Source: Candidatus Dojkabacteria bacterium
GTDB lineage: Bacteria > Patescibacteriota > Dojkabacteria > SC72
NCBI GenBank assembly: GCA_012514355.1
Contig: JAAZAL010000042.1
Span: 1 to 5,050 of the forward strand
Direction: 5' to 3'
Length of the DNA stretch: 5,050 nt
The position numbers were made by a program, and so were the translations under genes. Shown piece by piece: positions 1-5,050 of the stretch. The notes under the pieces were generated by a model. It did no database searches. It was not told the origin of the DNA and saw only the letters and a list, made by a program, of their open reading frames with translations. How positions within the stretch are numbered: the stretch's first letter is position 1; each line of letters starts with the position of its first letter.

Positions 1-995
1 ACATCTGCAGTGATAAAGTTTTTACCTAAATCTGTATGAATTACACTAGCGGCACTTTTAGCATCAGCCCCTTTTTCAATACTCCATGCATTACACTCTT
101 TTTGAGAACCGGTATAGAAAGTAATTAGATTTAATCTCTGAAAAGCCTTTTTTATAACATCCTCTACTGTAGTTGGCTTTTTCCCAAGTAGTTCAATATA
201 TTCATTTAATTCATCCTCTTTCATATTAGCCAAATCAGAAAGAAGTTTAACATCAACTTCAAGTACATACTCATTGCTAATATCATCGGATATCTCACCT
301 AATCTATTTTTCCATTCCCCTATTCTTTTCTCCTCTAAACCTTCTTTACTGTTAAGAATAAAAACTCTTTGCTTATTTGTCAGTAGCCATAAATCTTTAA
401 TAATCTCTTTTTCTTCCCAATTAAATTTCATGTCTATTACTGGCCTACCCTCATTTAATCCCTTTAATACGCTCTCAAGAGTTTTTAATTCCAACCCTAT
501 ACTTTCTGTAATACCAGACCTAGAATTTCTTTTTACGGTATCAAACCTTTTCTCAACAACCTCAATATCCTTAATTATTAGCTCCGCTTGAACAATCTCA
601 AAATCATCAACTGGATCAACTCTGTTGTATACATGAGTAATAGATTCACTTTCAAAAGCTCTAAGGACATATATAATCACATCAACCTCTCTAATATGAG
701 AAAGGAATTGATTACCTAGTCCCTCTCCTTTTGAAGCACCCTTAACTAGTCCAGCAATATCAACAAAGGTCATAGCAGAAGGAACAATCTTTTCTGCTTT
801 AAAAAATTCTGACATTTTCTCTAACCTCTCATCTGGTATTTGAACTACACCAATATTTTTATCTATTGTACAGAAAGGATAGTTCTCTGCAGGAACTGAT
901 TTTTTAGTTAAAGCATTAAACAGAGTACTTTTACCCGAATTAGGTAACCCCACTATACCCAAAGAGAGCGAATGAGACCTTGTTACACCTTCCAT
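1..995 (-). CDS. ychF: YchF/OLA1-family redox-regulated P-loop ATPase, 3' end cut by the window edge
   Basis: Reading the minus strand from the ATG at 995 gives 331 codons with no stop before the edge. Compared with E. coli YchF (363 residues), about 43 C-terminal residues are missing. YchF is a cytosolic, ribosome-associated member of the Obg-related GTPases that prefers ATP and is linked to stress and translation control. Visible motifs are the P-loop GLPNSGKST (residues 16-24), switch I around NYPFCTID (38-45), DIAGLVKGASKGEGLGNQFL (79-98) with the DxxG of switch II, and the NxxE nucleotide-base motif NSKE (215-218), which replaces NKxD and explains ATP preference in the family. Cys42 aligns with the redox-sensitive Cys35 of E. 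coli. The C-terminal part has TGS-domain sequence ending in IHTDLGKNFITAD. The SLSLGIVG stretch is the usual N-terminus of the family, so the chosen ATG adds about eight residues (MEGVTRSH). No ribosome binding site precedes it, so the exact start is less certain than the gene. The sequence resembles bacterial rather than archaeal homologues. Confidence 0.96.
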   Translation of the reverse strand, partial: MEGVTRSHSLSLGIVGLPNSGKSTLFNALTKKSVPAENYPFCTIDKNIGVVQIPDERLEKMSEFFKAEKIVPSAMTFVDIAGLVKGASKGEGLGNQFLSHIREVDVIIYVLRAFESESITHVYNRVDPVDDFEIVQAELIIKDIEVVEKRFDTVKRNSRSGITESIGLELKTLESVLKGLNEGRPVIDMKFNWEEKEIIKDLWLLTNKQRVFILNSKEGLEEKRIGEWKNRLGEISDDISNEYVLEVDVKLLSDLANMKEDELNEYIELLGKKPTTVEDVIKKAFQRLNLITFYTGSQKECNAWSIEKGADAKSAASVIHTDLGKNFITAD

Positions 996-1022
996 ATATT
1001 AATAATAGATATTAAGATTTTG

Positions 1023-1031
1023 ATTATACCA
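1023..1031 (-). promoter_or_regulatory. Probable extended -10 promoter element for ychF
   Basis: On the minus strand these bases read TGGTATAAT, a perfect -10 hexamer TATAAT (1028 to 1023) preceded by the TGn extension. No good -35 is present: TTAGAA at 1053-1048 matches only three of six positions and is 19 bp away, but extended -10 promoters need little -35. A start of transcription about seven bases downstream, near 1016, would leave a leader of about 20 bases before the ATG at 995. The site lies in the 74-bp gap between the divergent ychF and transglutaminase-like genes. The assignment rests on consensus match and position only. Confidence 0.45.
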
Positions 1032-1069
1032 CTTCCAAATATATTAATTCTAAAGTAATATATCTAAAT

Positions 1070-2905
1070 ATGAAACTGTCCCAGAAAATATATATACTAC
1101 TTTTTTCCCTACTTTTTATTACTCTAACTAAAGGTAATATATTTGCCGTAGAATACGACTTTATACTAACCAATGATACTACTGTAAACTACACAACAGG
1201 TAGTGACTTTGTAAAAGTTGGAATTAAACTTACAAGAGAGGTTAAGGATAAACAGTACTACTTCTCTACACAAGGGGAGCACTCTTTTCATTTACCAGAC
1301 TTAATTTCTGATGATGAGCAATATATTAAAAATGAAAGAGAGTTTAAAAAAAGTTCTCTTACTGTAACTAGTGATGCGCAAAAGAGTGTGCCTTTCTCTA
1401 TAAGGGAATTAGAGTATGGAGAGGGTATGTATATTGATGTCCCTAACTACCGAGATACTACATATGCAAGGAAATATATTGTAAATATAGATTTCTCTAC
1501 TCACGACTATATTAAAAATATCCATAACTGGAGTAGAATTGAATATCCCGCTCTGCATAAAGATACAAAATTTGAGCAAATACATGATGATACTAAAACA
1601 TCTGCGTTAATATATTACAACCTACATATTCAAGTAGATAACAGTATTGCTCCTTTAGCAAAAATATACCCTACACAATATAAAAAACAGGAGGAAGATA
1701 ACCTTGTAATATACTCCTTTGACGCTAAGGACAGATTAGGAGAACCTGTATATTTAGAATTTGGTACTAAACAATTCTTTAAGTTTGAGATGACACTTAA
1801 AACTGCTAAAACAGATAATTTAATTCCAGAGAAATACTCCTCTACTATTACAGCACTCTCAACAAATATATATGAGTTAGCACTACCAAGAGAGTTTTCT
1901 GAAAATAATCAGAAGGTTAAAATTGAGAGTATAAAACCTAAACCAACAAAACTATTTACAGATTCTGAAGGTAATGTTATTGGAACTTTTGAGGTCCCTG
2001 CTAACAAAGAGGATGAGATATCTATTGTTGGATATATAACGGTAGAGCAAAAACCTTTGGAAACTAAATTTGAGATTCCTAATCCCAATTACGATGAGTA
2101 TATCAATACAATTAAGAGTGATTCTACACTATCTAAATATTTAACCCCTACTAAGTATTGGGAGATTAATGACTCATATATTGTTGAACAGGCAAAGAAA
2201 CTCCTTACTGATCAAGATACACTCCTTGATGTAATTAGAAATGACTATCAATATATTATTGATACTCTTGAGTATGATACAGCTAAAGCTAGTGATCAAA
2301 ATAGTTTAAGAATCGGTGCTAAAGCGGCACTTTTAGGAGGACCTTCTGTTTGTATGGAGTACTCAGACTCTATGATTGCTCTACTTAGAGCACAAGGTAT
2401 TCCATCAAGAGCAGCATTTGGGTATACAAATATTAACTTGGAGATTGAGGAAAAAATTAGCCATCAATGGGTTCAGATATGGATCCCTGATTACGGTTGG
2501 CTTACGGTAGATCCTTCATATGAGAGTGGCAATATGTTAATTGGCCAAAATATTCAATACGCCCTTTGGGACACACTGTATAACGGTACTCCTGTAGATA
2601 TTAAGGCGTATTCTGCTGATAATTTTGATTTTGATTCTACTGGATACAAAGTTAAGATTTATAGTGTTGATGAAAATTCCATACCTGAAAAACTATTATC
2701 ATACAGCGAAATAGATACTGATAGTGGTACAAACCAAGATTCTAAAGATACTGTAAACTTAATAATGAAAACAACTATGATTGGTAAAGCAATGATAATA
2801 GTATTACCAATAATTATCCTCCTTGTACTATTAATATCTTTAATCTCTTTAACTAGGATACTAATTAAAAGGATTACATCTCGTAAAGTTTCTCAAGGTC
2901 TATAG
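1070..2905 (+). CDS. Secreted, C-terminally membrane-anchored transglutaminase-like protein
   Basis: This 611-residue protein begins with a Sec-type signal peptide (basic KLSQK, hydrophobic core about 7-20, likely cleavage after IFA at 26). Residues about 27-350 look beta-rich and are not recognised. A transglutaminase-like (COG1305-type) domain covers roughly 380-490. It has Cys428 in GPSVCMEYSDSM, His465 in SHQWVQIW and Asp481 in GWLTVDPS, in the order and spacing of the papain-like Cys-His-Asp triad, so it should be catalytically competent. A single hydrophobic segment at about 575-594 is followed by a basic tail (R596, K600, R601, R605, K606). This predicts that the enzyme faces outside and is held by one C-terminal helix. 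The family includes cysteine proteases, amidases and crosslinking transglutaminases; which reaction this protein performs cannot be told. The ATG is followed at once by a good signal peptide, which supports the start, although no Shine-Dalgarno precedes it. The gene stands alone between minus-strand genes, and its last 32 bases overlap the end of the AMP phosphorylase gene. No partner or substrate is indicated by the neighbours. Confidence 0.9.
   Translation: MKLSQKIYILLFSLLFITLTKGNIFAVEYDFILTNDTTVNYTTGSDFVKVGIKLTREVKDKQYYFSTQGEHSFHLPDLISDDEQYIKNEREFKKSSLTVTSDAQKSVPFSIRELEYGEGMYIDVPNYRDTTYARKYIVNIDFSTHDYIKNIHNWSRIEYPALHKDTKFEQIHDDTKTSALIYYNLHIQVDNSIAPLAKIYPTQYKKQEEDNLVIYSFDAKDRLGEPVYLEFGTKQFFKFEMTLKTAKTDNLIPEKYSSTITALSTNIYELALPREFSENNQKVKIESIKPKPTKLFTDSEGNVIGTFEVPANKEDEISIVGYITVEQKPLETKFEIPNPNYDEYINTIKSDSTLSKYLTPTKYWEINDSYIVEQAKKLLTDQDTLLDVIRNDYQYIIDTLEYDTAKASDQNSLRIGAKAALLGGPSVCMEYSDSMIALLRAQGIPSRAAFGYTNINLEIEEKISHQWVQIWIPDYGWLTVDPSYESGNMLIGQNIQYALWDTLYNGTPVDIKAYSADNFDFDSTGYKVKIYSVDENSIPEKLLSYSEIDTDSGTNQDSKDTVNLIMKTTMIGKAMIIVLPIIILLVLLISLISLTRILIKRITSRKVSQGL
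2848..2869 (-). other. Small AT-rich hairpin just past the AMP phosphorylase stop
   Basis: Four bases after the stop codon of the minus-strand gene, the RNA would read UUUAAUUAG, loop UAUC, CUAGUUAAA. The two nine-base arms pair fully on the minus strand with one G-U wobble; on the plus strand the same position is a C-A mismatch. There is no U-tract after it, so it is not a standard intrinsic terminator, and with mostly A-U pairs it is weak. It lies inside the plus-strand reading frame, in the bases coding the end of the membrane anchor. It may mark or protect the mRNA 3' end, or be chance in AT-rich DNA. Confidence 0.2.
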
Positions 2906-4382
2906 ATTTAATACCCTCCTCCATCCTATCTTGCGATGTTGCATAAAGAGTCATTAAGGTATCTCCCTTCTCTACTTTATCTCCAGGCATCTTCTCAAAA
3001 TATATTCCTGCCTCTTTAATACCTGGTGTTCCTAGGGACCTTGCTATCTCTACGACCTCCCTAGTAGAGATATTTTTTACCACTCCACTTTTCGTAGATT
3101 TAACAACATGCTTAATCTCTCCAACCTTAATTTGAGTAGACTTAACAATCTCTTTTGCACCTTGTGCTTTACCAATATCCCAGAACTTTTTTAAAGCTTT
3201 CCCAGAATCTAACAGCTCTTGAGCAAATTTCTTACCCATACCCTTTTGTGCCTTTTTAGTACCTTCAAATATCTTAGCTGCCATATCTATGACTGTGTCC
3301 TCTAAGTCCTCAGAACGTTTCTCATCTCTTTCAAGTACTCTTAAGCACTCCTTCATTTCTAACAGAGGACCAACCCCTCTACCATCTGGCCCTTTTATTA
3401 CCCTTTTATGTGTTACACACTTAATATTAAATCTGTCGAAGAGTTTCTCAAACTCTCTTTTGAGAAATTCCAAGTCATCAGGTTTCTCTATTTTAGTACC
3501 CTTACCGTATGGTAAATCTATTAATACGAAAGATGAACCCATAGCTATTTTTTTAGCAACAATACTAACTAACACCTTCTGAAATTCTTGAATCCTAAGG
3601 GATCTTTCAACATTGATGATTTCATCGTCAGCAGGTGCTAAAGAGAGAGAACCCCCCCATACCATACAAGCTCCAGTTTTCTCTACAACCTTGTATACCT
3701 CCTCCTTATTTAGTGCAACAGGCATAACACTCTCAATTATATCCGTGGTACCTGCAGGAGAAGTTATAGCTCTTGTAGATGTATTAGGTACTACAAGCCC
3801 ACTAGCAGCCAATATTGGAACAAGTATTGGCGTTATTCCTTTTCCAGCTGTTCCACCAATGGAATGCTTATCAACAACTAAATCTTTATTGTTTTTTATA
3901 AACTTGAAATCTAAAATATCTCCAGATTCGGCCATACCCTTAGTCATCCAATATATCTCCTCCTCGGTAAAACCAGGATTAAAGAAGGTAGATACAAAAA
4001 ATGCTACCTCCGTCTCTTTAAGCCTTCTAGAGCCTATATCATCCATAATTGCGACCAATTCCTCCTCATTAAGCCTCTGCCCTGATAGTTTCTTTCTTAT
4101 CCCATCCAACGCCTTACTAGTAGAGGGGATATCTAAAAGCACTTTTCTACCAATCGGGATATGATATTCCTCGTTTAATTCCTCATACAGACCTACTTCT
4201 CCCTCATTTACCTTAGACTCGGTAATTATAACTTTTACGTAAAGTTCTATATCCTTATACCCTAGTAAAATAATAGCTCCTTCCTTTACTCCAAGGTCAT
4301 CAGCATCGTTTTGATGCATTAAAACAAACAGATCTTTACCCGCTCCTAGGTCTAGTTTTTTACTCTTTAAATATAGTGCCAT
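2874..4382 (-). CDS. deoA: Archaeal-type AMP phosphorylase (EC 2.4.2.57)
   Basis: The 502-residue length matches archaeal AMP phosphorylases (about 500) and exceeds bacterial thymidine/pyrimidine phosphorylases (about 430-440). The extra length is the N-terminal domain of about 85 residues typical of the AMP-specific group. The enzyme splits AMP with phosphate into adenine and ribose 1,5-bisphosphate, and acts on other NMPs to varying degrees. The helical glycosyltransferase N-domain follows (about 88-155), then the phosphate-binding DKHSIGG (171-177), the family signature RAITSPAGTTD (204-214), LAPADD (248-253) with the likely catalytic acid near Asp252, and VAKKIAMGS (275-283) with a conserved lysine. 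The C-terminal 90 or so residues form the PYNP_C-like domain. After HSIGG the loop reads TAGKGITP, unlike the VPGN-type loop I recall from Thermococcus, so the phosphate site deserves a check. The gene starts 19 bp after the R15P isomerase stop, has no Shine-Dalgarno (leader AAAGTAAAAAT), and was probably co-transcribed with it. Bacterial TP/PyNP is less likely given the N-domain and the SPAGT motif. Confidence 0.93.
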   Translation of the reverse strand: MALYLKSKKLDLGAGKDLFVLMHQNDADDLGVKEGAIILLGYKDIELYVKVIITESKVNEGEVGLYEELNEEYHIPIGRKVLLDIPSTSKALDGIRKKLSGQRLNEEELVAIMDDIGSRRLKETEVAFFVSTFFNPGFTEEEIYWMTKGMAESGDILDFKFIKNNKDLVVDKHSIGGTAGKGITPILVPILAASGLVVPNTSTRAITSPAGTTDIIESVMPVALNKEEVYKVVEKTGACMVWGGSLSLAPADDEIINVERSLRIQEFQKVLVSIVAKKIAMGSSFVLIDLPYGKGTKIEKPDDLEFLKREFEKLFDRFNIKCVTHKRVIKGPDGRGVGPLLEMKECLRVLERDEKRSEDLEDTVIDMAAKIFEGTKKAQKGMGKKFAQELLDSGKALKKFWDIGKAQGAKEIVKSTQIKVGEIKHVVKSTKSGVVKNISTREVVEIARSLGTPGIKEAGIYFEKMPGDKVEKGDTLMTLYATSQDRMEEGIKSIDLEKLYEM

Positions 4383-4401
4383 ATTTTTACTTTAAATAAT
4401 G

Positions 4402-5050
4402 TTATTCAAATAGCCAAGGATATTTTACCTTAACAATATCTTTAATCTCAGCTGGTTTAATAATACCAAATTCGGTCATAAAACCAGTAATAAGATCTTT
4501 ATCAACTATCTCAAAGGCAGGATTAAACATCTTAAGCCCTTTAGGTGCCTCACTCCACAATTCACTTGACTCACGAATTTCTATAGATATCTCTTTGTGG
4601 GTAATTAAAGGATTCACCTTTAACAATGGTGAAACAACATATACAGGCTTATTTACTAACTTCATAGCGGTTGCAAGTCCCCAACTTCCAATCTTGTTAA
4701 TACAGTACCCATCTAGCGTAATTTCATCACAACCAATAAAGAGTACTTCTACAGGAACAGAGCCCCTACCTATTGCAAAAGACTCAGCAGCACTATCTGC
4801 AATTAAAGTAGTTGAAATACCGGCATCTAAAAGGTTTTTAGCAGTAATTCTACCTTGAAATCTTGGTCTAGTTTCAGTACAAACCGCCTCAAATGATGTC
4901 TTTTCTTGCGCAAGCTCTTTTATGACTGCAACTGCTGTAGATGAGTGACAATGAGTAAGTACATTATTAAAGTTTCTTACAGAAGAAACACCCAAATCAA
5001 TTATAGCCCTCTTAGAATCGGAGATCTTAAATAGATACTCATCACAGTAG
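4402..5050 (-). CDS. e2b2: Ribose-1,5-bisphosphate isomerase (e2b2 type, EC 5.3.1.29), 5' end beyond the window
   Basis: The frame stays open to the right edge, giving 215 residues ending at a TAA stop (4404-4402). The TTG at 4995 is internal: family-like sequence continues upstream of it to the edge, and by comparison with Thermococcus R15P isomerase (about 320 residues, catalytic Cys133) about 100 N-terminal residues are missing. The protein is an eIF2B-alpha/beta/delta-like isomerase that converts ribose 1,5-bisphosphate to ribulose 1,5-bisphosphate, the RuBisCO substrate. Visible signatures are THCHSST with the catalytic Cys (codon 4950-4948), ETRPRFQGRITAKNL, TTLIADSAAES, and GCDEITLDG with the catalytic Asp (codon 4728-4726), 74 residues after the Cys; the archaeal pair Cys133/Asp202 is 69 apart. 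The run NKIGSWGLA and the PWLFE C-terminus also fit the superfamily. HCHS, rather than the HCNTG-like motif of methylthioribose-1-phosphate isomerase, and the AMP phosphorylase gene directly downstream favour R15P isomerase over MtnA or an initiation-factor subunit. It probably lies in the same operon as AMP phosphorylase. Confidence 0.92.
   Translation of the reverse strand, partial: YCDEYLFKISDSKRAIIDLGVSSVRNFNNVLTHCHSSTAVAVIKELAQEKTSFEAVCTETRPRFQGRITAKNLLDAGISTTLIADSAAESFAIGRGSVPVEVLFIGCDEITLDGYCINKIGSWGLATAMKLVNKPVYVVSPLLKVNPLITHKEISIEIRESSELWSEAPKGLKMFNPAFEIVDKDLITGFMTEFGIIKPAEIKDIVKVKYPWLFE

Noticed and set aside
48..61. 14-base direct repeat AGCGGCACTTTTAG, second copy at 2323-2336
   Set aside because: The copies lie in two unrelated genes in different coding orientations with no shared flanks. 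One such match in 5 kb of AT-biased DNA is expected by chance.
274..591. Plus-strand 105-codon open frame
   Set aside because: It lies wholly antisense to the well-supported ychF gene. Its Ser/Leu/Phe-rich product is typical of a shadow frame.
3289..3582. Plus-strand 97-codon open frame
   Set aside because: Antisense to conserved AMP phosphorylase coding sequence; no recognisable domain or start signal.
3613..4164. Plus-strand 183-codon open frame
   Set aside because: Long, but fully antisense to the conserved core of AMP phosphorylase. Its low-complexity Ser/Ile/Pro product mirrors that gene's codons.
4595..4858. Plus-strand 87-codon open frame
   Set aside because: Antisense to conserved R15P isomerase sequence; no family features.
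4993..4995. TTG as the start of the R15P isomerase
   Set aside because: The frame remains open upstream to 5050 with family-like sequence, and a start here would remove over 100 residues usual in the family.
1..5050. Recoded UGA (as in Gracilibacteria or Absconditabacteria)
   Set aside because: The four genes read through about 1,650 codons without an in-frame TGA and end at ordinary TAA or TAG stops, so there is no need for recoding.

Overview
The window is an AT-rich (roughly one third G+C by eye), gene-dense bacterial segment with four protein-coding genes and almost no non-coding DNA. In order: a YchF-type P-loop ATPase gene on the minus strand whose 3' end runs off the left edge; a plus-strand gene for a secreted, membrane-anchored transglutaminase-like protein; and a minus-strand pair, an archaeal-type AMP phosphorylase gene preceded by a ribose-1,5-bisphosphate (R15P) isomerase gene whose 5' end runs off the right edge. 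I see no RNA genes, mobile elements, CRISPR arrays or tandem repeats.

The two minus-strand genes at the right are consecutive enzymes of the nucleotide-salvage route first worked out in Thermococcus. AMP phosphorylase converts AMP and phosphate to adenine and R15P. The isomerase makes ribulose 1,5-bisphosphate, which a form III or II/III RuBisCO then carboxylates to 3-phosphoglycerate. They are 19 bp apart, isomerase first, and very probably form one transcript that begins beyond position 5050. RuBisCO is not in the window; the DNA to the right is the obvious place to look.

The YchF gene is of the bacterial type, so the host is most likely a bacterium carrying an archaeal-style AMP pathway. 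That combination, with small intergenic gaps and high A+T, fits a Candidate Phyla Radiation (Patescibacteria) genome, but this is inference from gene content and not proof. No in-frame TGA occurs in the four frames, so there is no sign of the UGA-recoded lineages. The visible stops are TAA, TAA and TAG.

The transglutaminase-like gene starts 74 bp from the YchF gene, divergently, and ends inside the AMP phosphorylase gene, convergently, with a 32-bp overlap of the two coding sequences. It is the least understood gene here. It has a signal peptide, about 350 residues of unassigned extracellular sequence, a complete Cys-His-Asp transglutaminase core and one C-terminal membrane anchor. None of the three visible start codons has a Shine-Dalgarno sequence; all follow short A/T-only leaders. 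Nothing in the window is clearly a new system. The most useful leads are the AMP/RuBisCO module at the right edge and the anchored surface transglutaminase.
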